DNA from: JANRKG01 sp033763635
Lineage (GTDB): Bacteria > Cyanobacteriota > Cyanobacteriia > GCF-001939115
Direction of reading: 5' to 3'
NCBI GenBank assembly: GCA_033763635.1
Contig: JANRKG010000476.1
Span: 1-12,942, forward strand
Length of the DNA stretch: 12,942 nt
The notes under the pieces were generated by a model. It saw only the letters and a list, made by a program, of their open reading frames with translations. It made no database searches and was not told the DNA's origin. A program made the position numbers and the translations under genes. Of the stretch, positions 6,639-12,942 are shown piece after piece (position 1 is the stretch's first letter; each line of letters opens with the position of its first letter).

Positions 6639-6788
6639 CTCCGAGATTCTAATTCTTTCCTAATCAAAACAGTTACTTGGGTATTAATTTTTTATTAAGG
6701 ATTTAAAACTTTTCCCCTGCCAGGTTTTTCTGCTGCTAACTTTGGAATTGCTCTATGCGGTTACGTTTGAAGAATTGAGTTTCTTGTT

Positions 6789-6816
6789 TTGACTGCGGTT
6801 TGGTTTAAAATTTAAT
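6789..6816 (+). promoter_or_regulatory. Candidate sigma70-type promoter for infC
   Basis: TTGACT (6789-6794, five of six) and TTTAAT (6811-6816, five of six) are separated by 16 bp. Transcription would start near 6823, giving a leader of about 45 nt before the infC ATG and making an in-frame TTG at 6828 an unlikely start. Confidence 0.6.
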
Positions 6817-6869
6817 CGGTAAAGGTATTGAGGACTTACTCGGTAACGAGTCTGCTGTGTACATCAAGG

Positions 6870-7403
6870 ATGCCTGTGATAGAGAAGAAGCAAAATCGCG
6901 ACCTGCCTCAAATTAACGAGCGTATTCGGTTCCCTAAAATTCGTGTCATTGATAGTGATGGGAAGCAGTTAGGGATCATCTCGCCCAGGGAAGCACTCCA
7001 GATAGCAGAAGAAAAGGAGCTAGATCTGGTTTTGGTCAGTGATAAGGCTGATCCACCTGTTTGCCGCATTATGGACTACGGCAAATTCAAGTTTGAACAA
7101 GAGAAAAAGGCGCGTGAAGCCAAGAAGAAGCAGCACACTTCCGATGTGAAGGAAGTGAAGATGCGCTACAAGATTGAAGAACACGATTACAATGTGCGGA
7201 TCAATCAGGCAGAAAGATTCTTGAAGTCAGGGGATAAGGTCAAAGCAACGATCATGTTTCGAGGTCGTGAAATTCAGCATACCGACTTGGCTGAGACTTT
7301 GCTGATCCGAATGGCGACTGATCTCCAAGAAGTTGCAGAGGTTCAACAGGCTCCCAAAAAAGAAGGCCGAAATATGATGATGTTACTCGCACCTAAAAAG
7401 TAA
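6870..7403 (+). CDS. infC: Translation initiation factor IF-3
   Basis: IF-3 binds the 30S subunit, keeps it apart from 50S and checks start codon and initiator tRNA. The 177 residues show the N-terminal domain (RDLPQINERIRFPKIRVID, then SPREALQIAEEKELDLVLVS and PPVCRIMDYGKFKFEQEKK), a Lys-rich linker, and the C-terminal domain (VKEVKMRYKIEEHDYNVR, KVKATIMFRGREIQH, APKKEGRNMMMLLAPKK). All are standard for cyanobacterial IF-3. The ATG at 6870 gives MPVIEKK, the start usual in filamentous cyanobacteria. The nearest SD-like AAGG (6866-6869) touches this ATG, while GTG 6876 lies 6 nt beyond it, so the start could be two codons later. The gene appears alone, with its own promoter; rplT and rpmI are not next to it. 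Confidence 0.96.
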   Translation: MPVIEKKQNRDLPQINERIRFPKIRVIDSDGKQLGIISPREALQIAEEKELDLVLVSDKADPPVCRIMDYGKFKFEQEKKAREAKKKQHTSDVKEVKMRYKIEEHDYNVRINQAERFLKSGDKVKATIMFRGREIQHTDLAETLLIRMATDLQEVAEVQQAPKKEGRNMMMLLAPKK

Positions 7404-7530
7404 CTCCGTGAGTCTGAATTCTTTGTTTTAGTCTTTTGTAATTTTTTATTGTGGCTCTCTTGCTGTGACCTTCTAACGTCAAGACCTCCCACTGATTCGG
7501 CAATCAAACCTCTACGAATCGATTGTGAAG

Positions 7531-7576
7531 AAATCAGGCAATGGCAAGGTAGTTTACACTTGTCATTGCCTGATTT
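7531..7576. other. Long near-perfect inverted repeat between infC and the translocase-like gene
   Basis: AAATCAGGCAATGGCAAG (7531-7548) and CTTGTCATTGCCTGATTT (7559-7576) form an 18-bp stem with one G-U pair and a 10-nt loop. No T run follows on the + strand; on the - strand it is followed by TTCTTC, but no - strand gene lies nearby. It could be an atypical infC terminator, an RNA processing structure, or a small dispersed palindromic element. Confidence 0.7.
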
Positions 7577-7594
7577 GTCAATGAGCGGTATACA
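7566..7594 (+). promoter_or_regulatory. Weak promoter candidate for the translocase-like gene
   Basis: TTGCCT (7566-7571) and TATACA (7589-7594) are 17 bp apart, each matching four of six positions. The -35 lies within the right arm of the 18-bp inverted repeat. The leader would be about 95 nt. Pattern match only. Confidence 0.25.
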
Positions 7595-7693
7595 TTAGAG
7601 CCAAAGCCCTATAAGTTGACTAGAGACCCTGAACGGATGGGAAAACTAGGGGGCATGTAGCGAGGGCTGGACGATAAACCAGTTCGATGAACG

Positions 7694-10600
7694 ATGAGAG
7701 CAAGTGATGATAGACAAAGTGCCCTTCGAGGGAAAGTAAGCCAGAAACTCCTGCAATGGGTTAACCTGCGACCTGAGGAAAGCGAACGTACTATTTTAAT
7801 GTTCGCTTTCTATACCGTGACATCTATAGGGTTGCTCTGGTTTGAGGCTAGTGCCCAAGACCGTTTCCTTCAAGGATTTGGGTCTGATAATTTGCCCTGG
7901 ATCTTCTTGGCTAGTGCTTTGATTAGTTCTAGTTTAGGGTTTGTCTATTCATGGTTGCCTCGTGTTCTTCCTCTGAGGCAAGTTATTGTTCTAATTCCCC
8001 TGTTGCTGTCTCTCCCACTGCTTGTTTTCGCGATCGGTCTGCGCTTTCCACGGGAATCAGTGATTGGAAGCGTGACCGTCTTTACTGCCACTGTCCTAGC
8101 GATGCGCCTGTGGCAAGAAGTCATTAGTGTTCTGAATGATCTGAACACATCGATTACTGCCAATCAACTGTTTAATATTCGAGAAATTAAACGCACCTTT
8201 CCGCTCATTAGTAGCGGCGTTCTGGTTGCCGATGTGATCAGTGGTTTTTCCCTGCCCATTCTCATCTCCCTTGTTGGCCTACCCAATGTCATTATTATTT
8301 CGGGCCTACTGGTGCTGGGGGGAGCAGTCATTCTGTTTTATCTCAGCCAAAATTATCGCCAGTTTTTCCCAGATGCCCATCGGCGGCATGTAGATGGAGG
8401 GGATCAACCAGAGGCATCAACTCGGCGTGTCCAACGCCCCATCCGGCGTTATGCATTTCTCTTGTTCGCTTTCTTCGCAATGGCACAAGTGCTCTATGTG
8501 CTCATTGAGTTCCAGTACCTCCGGCAATTGGAAGAATGGATTCAGGGATTGGCACTGGGGCAAACGCTCGGTGCGTTGATTCAAAGTCCAGTCACAGGGC
8601 AATCCTCAAAGAGTTTTGCGGCTCAGATCGGAATTGCGGGATTCATTGGTCTGTTCAATGGGGTACTCGGAATTTTTGAGCTGATTATGCAATGGTTTGC
8701 ATCGAGCCGCATGATGGAACGGTTAGGTGTTTTCACAGCGCTGCTGATTATACCGGGCACCCTGATTATTTTGGGGGTTTTCTCTCTGGTCGGTTGGCCT
8801 TCTTTCTTCCTATGTCTGGTTGGCCTGAAATTTTTTGATGAGTTACTGCACTACACTCTCTTCACCAGTAGTGGTCCTATTCTGTTCCAGCCGATCCCAG
8901 ATAGTGTCCGTGCGAATTTGCAATCCCTGGTGCGAGGGGTTGCCGAACCCTTATCTACAGGGGCGACGGGAATTTTAATTTTGGGAATGATCTGGCTCTT
9001 TCGGCAGTTCAGCATCGTTTCCGAGATGCAAGCCCTCCTCTTTGTTGTGATTACAATTTTTCTGGCAGGTTTCTGGTTATTCGTGACCTGGTTACTTCGA
9101 TCGCGCTATGTGGGCCTTCTGGTTCTAGGGGCAGAACGGGGGCAACTCAGCATTTCAGATGTGGACTTGCGCCAGTTAAAGCGGGCAGTGATTGAAGCCC
9201 TTAACCATCCAGGAACGGAGGCTGACAAACGATCCTGTATTGAGTTACTCACCCATATCGATCCCCAAAATGTGGGTGAAGTCCTGGCAGGCTTGTTACC
9301 CACTCTGTCCCCTGCGCTGCAACGCCAAAGTATTGAAGCCATGATGGTTCATCCGAACCCTACCTATGTCGGGCAGTTGCGTACGTTGATTAATCAGCAT
9401 ACCCTTTCTCCTGAGGTGTTAGCGGTTGCACTCCGGTATGTCTGGTTAACCGAAGCGGAACCCGATATTCGTCAGTTACGCCCCTACCTCAATCCAGAGG
9501 TTGATCCCGTGGTGCGGGGCACTGCCTCTTCCCTGATTTTGCGTCGCGGAACTCCTCGACAGAAGGCCGAAGCAACCAATACCCTCCGCCAAATGCTAAC
9601 CCACAAACGGGAGCGGGAGCGAGTGATGGGATGCCGAGCGTTGGGGGAAGCGGTTTACATGCAAGCCCTTCGGCTCCATATCCCAAATCTCTTACAGGAT
9701 GAGTCTTTGCGGGTTCGATGTGCTTTGTTGGAAGCGATCGCCGCGACCCATCTGGAAGAATATTACCCGTCTCTTCTGAAGGGCTTGTACTACAAGTCAA
9801 CCCGCGAAGCTGCGATGCGATCGTTGGTCAGGCTCGAAAACGAAGCTTTACCGATGTTGATTACCCTGGCAGAAGATATTCATAAACCGGATCTGGTGCG
9901 GATGCATTCCTGGGTTGCGATCGGTAAAATTGGCACGATCGAGGCTCAAAGTCTTCTCGTCAACCATCTGGTAACTTCCTGGGGAAAAACCAGACGCAAC
10001 ATCTTGGATGTATTGCTGAATCAAAACATCATGCCCCAGGAAGTCGGGATTAATGCTGTCGTGGACCGATTAGGACGGGGTGGCATTGAAACCCTGATTG
10101 AACAGGAACTCCTCTTCATGGGGCAGATTTATAGTGCTTTAGTCGATCTGATCCCTGAATTGGTGAATAGTCGAGAAGCGGATTTGCTGCGCCGTGCTTT
10201 GCGGGATGTCGTTACAGACACCACAACGCGCCTATTCCTCTTAATGAAACTGTTATATCCTTTCACCGCCATTCAAGCCGCTTCCTTTAATCTCCAGTCC
10301 AGTTCAGGGAGCAGCATTGCGCGGGGGCTGGAAATTCTTGACAACACTCTGGACATTCCAACTAAGCAAATCTTGTTAAGTGTTCTAGATCGCCGATCGG
10401 ATGCAGAAAAGTTGCAAAACCTCTCCGAACTGGTTGCTTACCACCCCATGCCTCCCAGCGATCGATTACGGTATCTACTGGAATTGCGTTATTTTTTATC
10501 CGATTGGGCACTGGCCTGTTGTTTTCATCTGGCCCGCCAGTCTTACTGGAGTGTTACCCCTGAACAAACCCTCAGTTGTCTGCGTCACCCTACAGGATTC

Positions 10601-10843
10601 ATTCGAGAGGCTGTCCTGGCCTATTTAGCAGTGGCCTCCCCGCGTGCGCTGGAACAACTCTTGCCGCTTCTTAAAAATGATCCCGATCCCTTGGTGTCTG
10701 CTCAAATTAAAGAAATGATGGGTAAGTTAGGAATGACAATACCCTCGGAGGTCACCACAACTGACTCGAACAATTCTCAAGATTTCAAAGATTTTTCAGG
10801 GACGAATGATTTTCCAGGCACCATCCGTTTTGATCCAGCTTGA
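7694..10843 (+). CDS. ATP/ADP-translocase-like membrane protein fused to HEAT repeats
   Basis: The 1049-residue protein has two parts. Residues about 30-470 hold some 10-12 hydrophobic segments (for example FAFYTVTSIGLLWF, QVIVLIPLLLSLPLLVFAI, VVITIFLAGFWLFVTWLL), laid out like the major-facilitator/nucleotide-translocase (NTT) family. Residues about 480-1010 are helical pairs typical of HEAT repeats (VRCALLEAIAATH, LVRMHSWVAIGKIG, PTGFIREAVLAYLAVASP, DPLVSAQIKEMMGKLG), a cytosolic scaffold for protein contacts. A Ser/Asp-rich tail ends the protein. The loop HYTLFTSSGPILFQPIPDS corresponds to the region of true ATP/ADP exchangers that carries essential lysines, and none is seen here, so nucleotide exchange is doubtful. 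Translocase-HEAT proteins, some with a cyclic-nucleotide domain, are known in free-living bacteria including cyanobacteria. The next gene encodes just that domain. The ATG at 7694 has a poor ribosome site. Substrate unknown. Confidence 0.85.
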   Translation: MRASDDRQSALRGKVSQKLLQWVNLRPEESERTILMFAFYTVTSIGLLWFEASAQDRFLQGFGSDNLPWIFLASALISSSLGFVYSWLPRVLPLRQVIVLIPLLLSLPLLVFAIGLRFPRESVIGSVTVFTATVLAMRLWQEVISVLNDLNTSITANQLFNIREIKRTFPLISSGVLVADVISGFSLPILISLVGLPNVIIISGLLVLGGAVILFYLSQNYRQFFPDAHRRHVDGGDQPEASTRRVQRPIRRYAFLLFAFFAMAQVLYVLIEFQYLRQLEEWIQGLALGQTLGALIQSPVTGQSSKSFAAQIGIAGFIGLFNGVLGIFELIMQWFASSRMMERLGVFTALLIIPGTLIILGVFSLVGWPSFFLCLVGLKFFDELLHYTLFTSSGPILFQPIPDSVRANLQSLVRGVAEPLSTGATGILILGMIWLFRQFSIVSEMQALLFVVITIFLAGFWLFVTWLLRSRYVGLLVLGAERGQLSISDVDLRQLKRAVIEALNHPGTEADKRSCIELLTHIDPQNVGEVLAGLLPTLSPALQRQSIEAMMVHPNPTYVGQLRTLINQHTLSPEVLAVALRYVWLTEAEPDIRQLRPYLNPEVDPVVRGTASSLILRRGTPRQKAEATNTLRQMLTHKRERERVMGCRALGEAVYMQALRLHIPNLLQDESLRVRCALLEAIAATHLEEYYPSLLKGLYYKSTREAAMRSLVRLENEALPMLITLAEDIHKPDLVRMHSWVAIGKIGTIEAQSLLVNHLVTSWGKTRRNILDVLLNQNIMPQEVGINAVVDRLGRGGIETLIEQELLFMGQIYSALVDLIPELVNSREADLLRRALRDVVTDTTTRLFLLMKLLYPFTAIQAASFNLQSSSGSSIARGLEILDNTLDIPTKQILLSVLDRRSDAEKLQNLSELVAYHPMPPSDRLRYLLELRYFLSDWALACCFHLARQSYWSVTPEQTLSCLRHPTGFIREAVLAYLAVASPRALEQLLPLLKNDPDPLVSAQIKEMMGKLGMTIPSEVTTTDSNNSQDFKDFSGTNDFPGTIRFDPA
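9734..9741. repeat. HIP1 octamer GCGATCGC
   Basis: One exact copy of the highly iterated palindrome of cyanobacterial genomes lies within the HEAT-coding part. Many near copies (CGATCG, GCGATC) occur elsewhere in the window. It supports the cyanobacterial origin. Confidence 0.8.
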
Positions 10844-11025
10844 TTGTTGGGTCGGGGTTTGTTTTAATACACGGCATTAGACCCGTTAGAATGTGAACCG
10901 GATTTGCAACCAGCCAAACTCAAGTCTTACAAGGGTTTTGAATCTGGGTAAGAATCTGTATTAGAAAAGGTCTGGTGATTCCAGGCAGTGTGATCTTGGG
11001 TCAAGCCCAGTCCTTGATAGAAGCT

Positions 11026-11508
11026 ATGTTAACCAGTGTTGATCGCCTATTATTTGTCCGAGGTGTCCCGATGTTTAAAGAACTGAGGGACGACTTTCTA
11101 GTGCGGTTAGCTTCCATTATGGATGAGCTATCTTTCCCTACCAAATACACCATCTTTACTCAGGGCGAAGAGGGACGATCGCTCTACATTGTTGTTTCCG
11201 GAAAGGTTCGAGTTCATATCGGAGACCAGGAACTGATTCAGTTAGATAAAGGAACCTGCTTTGGAGAAATGTCCCTGTTTGATGCAGAACCCCGTTCTGC
11301 GTCTGTCACCACCCTGGCCCCCTGTGAATGTCTGGTTCTCACCCAGCAACAACTGTATGATGCGATCGATGAAACGCCTGGAATTGCAGTGAATATCATT
11401 CGGCTACTGTCTCGACGGATTCGTGAACTGAACGCCAAAATGAACGCCCAGGAGGCCATTAACCAGAAACTGCCTGCTTATATTCGAGATAAATTGGCTG
11501 AATTTTAA
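11026..11508 (+). CDS. Stand-alone cyclic-nucleotide-binding domain protein
   Basis: The 160-residue protein is one cNMP-binding domain of the CAP/PKA type. Residues 10-20 (FVRGVPMFKEL) form the entry helix, YTIFTQGEEGRSLYIVVSGKV the beta roll, and FGEMSLFDAEPRSASV (79-94) the phosphate-binding cassette, with Glu81 and Arg90 in the places that hold ribose and cyclic phosphate; so ligand binding is plausible. After the C-helix (IIRLLSRRIRELNAKMN) only about 20 residues remain: no helix-turn-helix, kinase or channel part is present, so it is not a CRP-like DNA binder. ATG 11026 is preferred because MLTSVDRLLFVRG is a natural start; GTG 10975 would add 17 residues. It follows the translocase-HEAT gene on the same strand by 182 bp, and homologous domains are fused to such proteins elsewhere, so it may be the sensor of that protein. 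Confidence 0.88.
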   Translation: MLTSVDRLLFVRGVPMFKELRDDFLVRLASIMDELSFPTKYTIFTQGEEGRSLYIVVSGKVRVHIGDQELIQLDKGTCFGEMSLFDAEPRSASVTTLAPCECLVLTQQQLYDAIDETPGIAVNIIRLLSRRIRELNAKMNAQEAINQKLPAYIRDKLAEF

Positions 11509-11571
11509 GGCTATTTCATAAGGGAAATCTGGAATTTTTTATAACCGTGAACTCTTAAAACAGTAACTTCT

Positions 11572-11623
11572 AAAAAACCCGTCAAACAACCCTGATCATT
11601 TACAGGAGGTGTTCGACGGGTTT
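11572..11623 (-). terminator. Intrinsic terminator of psbM (perhaps bidirectional)
   Basis: AAACCCGTC (11575-11583) and GACGGGTTT (11615-11623) form a 9-bp stem, extended by interrupted pairing (AACA/TGTT, CCTG/CAGG) to an 8-nt loop. On the - strand the stem runs into TTTTTT (A run 11572-11577). It begins 34 bp after the psbM stop. On the + strand only TTT follows, so for the cyclic-nucleotide-binding gene it would be weaker. Confidence 0.8.
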
Positions 11624-11656
11624 CCAAATAATTTGCTGAGTAACTTTTGATATGTT

Positions 11657-11770
11657 CTAGGATTTGTTCCCTTCTCGGCTTGCGGTTTGGATATAAAGAA
11701 TCAACAGAAATACAGCGGGAACGAGTACAAACAAAATGCTGGCTACAAAACCTAGATTATTAACTTCCAT
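11657..11770 (-). CDS. psbM: Photosystem II reaction-centre protein M
   Basis: This 37-codon gene encodes PsbM, a single-span thylakoid protein at the monomer-monomer interface of dimeric photosystem II. The protein starts MEVNNLGFVASILFVLVP and continues through a hydrophobic segment to ILYIQTASREGNKS. The pattern M-(E/Q)-V-N-(N)-L-(G/A)-F followed by one membrane helix and IQT is specific for PsbM. The ATG is preceded by AGGAGAGG (11777-11784) at good spacing, and a strong terminator follows the stop. Length is close to the usual 34-38 residues. Neighbours are unrelated to photosystem II; psb genes of this size are commonly single. Its promoter is not evident. Confidence 0.93.
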   Translation of the reverse strand: MEVNNLGFVASILFVLVPAVFLLILYIQTASREGNKS

Positions 11771-11776
11771 GATTAA

Positions 11777-11784
11777 CCTCTCCT
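11777..11784 (-). promoter_or_regulatory. Ribosome binding site of psbM
   Basis: AGGAGAGG lies 6 nt upstream of the psbM ATG on the - strand. It confirms the start of this very small gene. Confidence 0.75.
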
Positions 11785-12031
11785 AACTTACTAAGTTGAA
11801 CCGGATGGAATCCAATGTTGAATGCCCTGCCCACTTAAAGCCCTACCAGCGCATTGAAAATTATCGATAGGCAAAACTCATACAAAATTTACACTCAGAA
11901 CAGTGCAAAGTTTTGATATGAATTTTCACGATTCAGGCTTGTCGCAGATGACAAATGGGCACCACCAGTTGAAGAAACCACCCTTCAGAAACCGTTACCG
12001 CTCATACCTCACTTTTACCATAGCAGAGGAG
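11785..12031. other. Non-coding region between psbM and the ferredoxin gene
   Basis: This stretch must hold the psbM promoter, but I see no convincing -35/-10 pair on the - strand; TAATTT near 11861 is only a possible -10. A 54-codon + strand open frame (11918-12082) runs antisense into the ferredoxin terminator and has no ribosome site; it is not called. Confidence 0.4.
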
Positions 12032-12063
12032 CAAAAAGCTGACAGTAAAAAGTTTACTCAGCT
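12032..12063 (-). terminator. Intrinsic terminator of the ferredoxin gene
   Basis: On the - strand AGCTGA-GTAAA pairs with TTTAC-TG-TCAGCT: an 11-bp stem with a 2-nt bulge and a 3-nt loop, followed by TTTTG. It starts 16 nt after the ferredoxin stop codon. Confidence 0.8.
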
Positions 12064-12078
12064 TGTCGGAATTCAGGG

Positions 12079-12375
12079 TTAGGGCTTTGTCACAACACTA
12101 ATTGGGCCATTGACCAGGGTTTGACAGGCTAGACGATAATTGGCGGGCTTTTTCTTGAGTTTGCGCTGTTCCACTTCCGTAGGAGGTGAAAGATTTTCCA
12201 ATCCTTCAATCACTTCTACAATACAAGTACCACACTGACCATAGCCACCACAGTTCATCATCTTACCCATGAAGGTATAGAGATCAACGCCATTCTCGAT
12301 CGCCTTCAATCTCAGGTTTGCCCCATCGGCGGCAACCACTTCCCGGTCTTCTTTCACAAACTTAATATTAGCCAT
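12079..12375 (-). CDS. [2Fe-2S] ferredoxin-type electron carrier
   Basis: The 98-residue protein is a beta-grasp [2Fe-2S] domain. Cys42, Cys48, Cys51 (CGGYGQCGTC) and Cys84 (RLACQ) give the spacing CX5CX2CX32C, enough to hold one plant/adrenodoxin-type cluster. It is not the major photosynthetic ferredoxin PetF: the loop is CGGYGQCGTC rather than the PetF-type CRAGACSTC, and there is a basic run RKLKKKP before the last Cys. It starts MANIKFVKEDREVVAADGAN with no signal peptide, so it works in the cytosol. Similar proteins are widespread in cyanobacteria; partner enzymes are mostly undefined. It has its own terminator; the ribosome site before the ATG is weak. Psb and his neighbours give no clue to its partner. 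Fold secure, partner unknown. Confidence 0.92.
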   Translation of the reverse strand: MANIKFVKEDREVVAADGANLRLKAIENGVDLYTFMGKMMNCGGYGQCGTCIVEVIEGLENLSPPTEVEQRKLKKKPANYRLACQTLVNGPISVVTKP

Positions 12376-12397
12376 GCCCGTCCAGTGCCATACCTCA

Positions 12398-12426
12398 TTG
12401 ATAAGTATTGTAAAATTTTTTGTCCA
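12398..12426 (-). promoter_or_regulatory. Weak promoter candidate for the ferredoxin gene
   Basis: On the - strand TGGACA (12426-12421, five of six) and TATCAA (12403-12398, four of six) are 17 bp apart, with transcription starting about 15 nt before the ATG. Pattern match only. Confidence 0.25.
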
Positions 12427-12444
12427 TCTTGTAGCATGGCCTAG

Positions 12445-12489
12445 AAGAGTTCGCTAAACAAGAGTTCGTTAAATAAGGGTTCATTCAAC
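12445..12489. repeat. 15-bp tandem repeat, three diverging copies
   Basis: AAGAGTTCGCTAAAC, AAGAGTTCGTTAAAT and AAGGGTTCATTCAAC follow one another without gap. Copies 1 and 2 share 13 of 15 bases; copy 3 is more diverged. The array lies upstream of the ferredoxin gene, between it and hisD. Confidence 0.7.
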
Positions 12490-12534
12490 CGTTAGGATTT
12501 ACAAAATCATCAAGTACCAGTTCTCAGGCTTTAG

Positions 12535-12578
12535 CTTCGTTCAGCCGTCAACCGTTCGCGGGTTGAGCGAAGGCGAAC
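12535..12578. repeat. Nested, mutually exclusive inverted repeats downstream of hisD
   Basis: TCAACC (12548-12553) pairs with GGTTGA (12561-12566) around a GTTCGCG loop, with an outer CTTCG/CGAAG arm (12535-12539, 12568-12572). The alternative GTTCGC (12554-12559) with GCGAAC (12573-12578) uses bases of the first loop, so both cannot form fully together. It lies 37-80 bp past the hisD stop. There is no T run after it on the - strand, so it is not a classic terminator. It could be a REP-like palindromic element. Confidence 0.5.
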
Positions 12579-12614
12579 CCCGATCCCCAAGGATGTTATT
12601 TTGCTACGTGTTCC

Positions 12615-12942
12615 TTAGTGATTGGGTTCTTCAAAGTCTTTCATTCGAAGGCGAATAGAATCAGCATGGGACGTTAGCCCTTCTGCCTGAGCTAGGGTTT
12701 GAATGGCTCCTGCCACTTTTCGGAGGGCCATCGGGGAGTATTCAATTAAGCTGGAGTGCTTCATAAAGGTCTCTACGCCTAAGGCAGAGGCATAGCGGGC
12801 GGCTCCAGAGGTCGGCAAGGTATGGTTGGGTCCCGCCAGATAATCACCCACTGCTTCAGGGGTAGAGTGCCCCATAAAAATTGCACCTGCATGGCGAATG
12901 TGGTCAAGCAACTTCCAGGGATCAGCCACTTCTAACTCAAGG
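12615..12942 (-). CDS. hisD: Histidinol dehydrogenase, C-terminal part (partial, cut by window edge)
   Basis: HisD oxidises histidinol to histidine in two NAD-dependent steps, the end of histidine synthesis. The frame is open to the window edge and gives the last 108 residues, about a quarter of the protein. Visible are GAIFMGHSTPEAVGDYLAGP, NHTLPTSGAARYASALGVETF and AEGLTSHADSIRLR. By comparison with the E. coli enzyme, the Asp of VGDYLAG and the His of LTSHADS correspond to two of the zinc ligands; the catalytic Glu-His pair would lie just outside the window. A GTG at 12929 is internal, since the family sequence (LELEVADPW) continues upstream of it. No other his gene is nearby, which is usual in cyanobacteria, where the his genes are scattered. 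Confidence 0.96.
   Translation of the reverse strand, partial: LELEVADPWKLLDHIRHAGAIFMGHSTPEAVGDYLAGPNHTLPTSGAARYASALGVETFMKHSSLIEYSPMALRKVAGAIQTLAQAEGLTSHADSIRLRMKDFEEPNH

Larger units (their letters stand above)
6265..6788. other. Long non-coding interval upstream of infC
   Basis: No credible protein gene is seen here. It is AT-rich except for a more GC-rich island around 6450-6535. Within the island GTGCGGG (6496-6502) can pair with CC(CT)CGCAC (6525-6533) as a stem with a 2-nt bulge, compatible with but not proof of a small RNA. Two clusters of 14-bp repeats follow. A 94-codon open frame at 6414-6698 runs across the repeats, resembles no protein family and is not called. Confidence 0.4.

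Noticed and set aside
6414..6698. 94-codon + strand open frame before infC
   Set aside because: It crosses two arrays of 14-bp repeats, has odd composition with many Cys and Ser, no ribosome site and no family resemblance.
10975..11025. GTG start extending the cyclic-nucleotide-binding protein by 17 residues
   Set aside because: The extension has no ribosome site and precedes a natural MLTSVDRL start; kept only as an alternative.
11918..12082. 54-codon + strand open frame
   Set aside because: It runs antisense through the ferredoxin terminator into the end of the ferredoxin gene and has no ribosome site.
12445..12489. CRISPR-like reading of the 15-bp repeats
   Set aside because: Units are too short, have no spacers between them and there are no cas genes.
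1..12942. Search by eye for tRNA, rRNA, transposase or phage genes
   Set aside because: No T-arm GTTCGAAT-type sequence in a cloverleaf, no terminal inverted repeats flanking a gene, and no mobile-element proteins were seen.

Overview
The window is cyanobacterial chromosome. Diagnostic genes are psbM (a photosystem II subunit), ycf35 and ycf46 (both also kept in some algal plastid genomes), a cyanobacterial-type infC, a PEP-CTERM protein tail, the grxC-gshB pair, a HIP1 octamer (GCGATCGC) and short tandem repeats between genes. Moderate GC and the PEP-CTERM tail suggest a filamentous, Leptolyngbya/Oscillatoria-like organism; that placement is inference. I see no phage, transposase, CRISPR, rRNA or tRNA.

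Left part (1-3.4 kb, mostly + strand): the last 52 codons of a PEP-CTERM protein, a probable terminator, then glutaredoxin (grxC) and glutathione synthetase (gshB, TTG start) as a glutathione operon. A 583-residue protein of unknown function on the - strand converges on gshB and overlaps its 3' end by 58 bp.

Middle part (3.4-6.3 kb, - strand): ycf46 (AAA+ ATPase) followed by ycf35 (DUF1257), separated by 162 bp that can fold into three consecutive hairpins; ycf35 ends at a good intrinsic terminator. Upstream of ycf46 lies a small ribbon-helix-helix protein with a CPEC motif. Its promoter has a perfect TTGACA box embedded in a 16-bp direct repeat, which suggests autoregulation.

Right-middle part (6.3-11.5 kb, + strand): a long non-coding interval with two clusters of 14-bp tandem repeats, infC with a recognisable promoter, then a 1049-residue protein joining an ATP/ADP-translocase-like membrane domain to a long HEAT-repeat domain, then a stand-alone cyclic-nucleotide-binding protein. 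These last two look like parts of one sensing or transport module.

Right end (11.5-12.9 kb, - strand): psbM (37 codons), a 98-residue [2Fe-2S] ferredoxin with a clear terminator, and the 3' end of hisD cut by the window edge.

The most notable points are the translocase-like/HEAT plus cyclic-nucleotide-binding pair, the ycf46-ycf35 pair with its structured spacer, the RHH gene with its candidate operator, and a genome-habit signal: many 13-16 bp tandem duplications found only between genes. Nothing here is a fully new system that can be proven from sequence alone.
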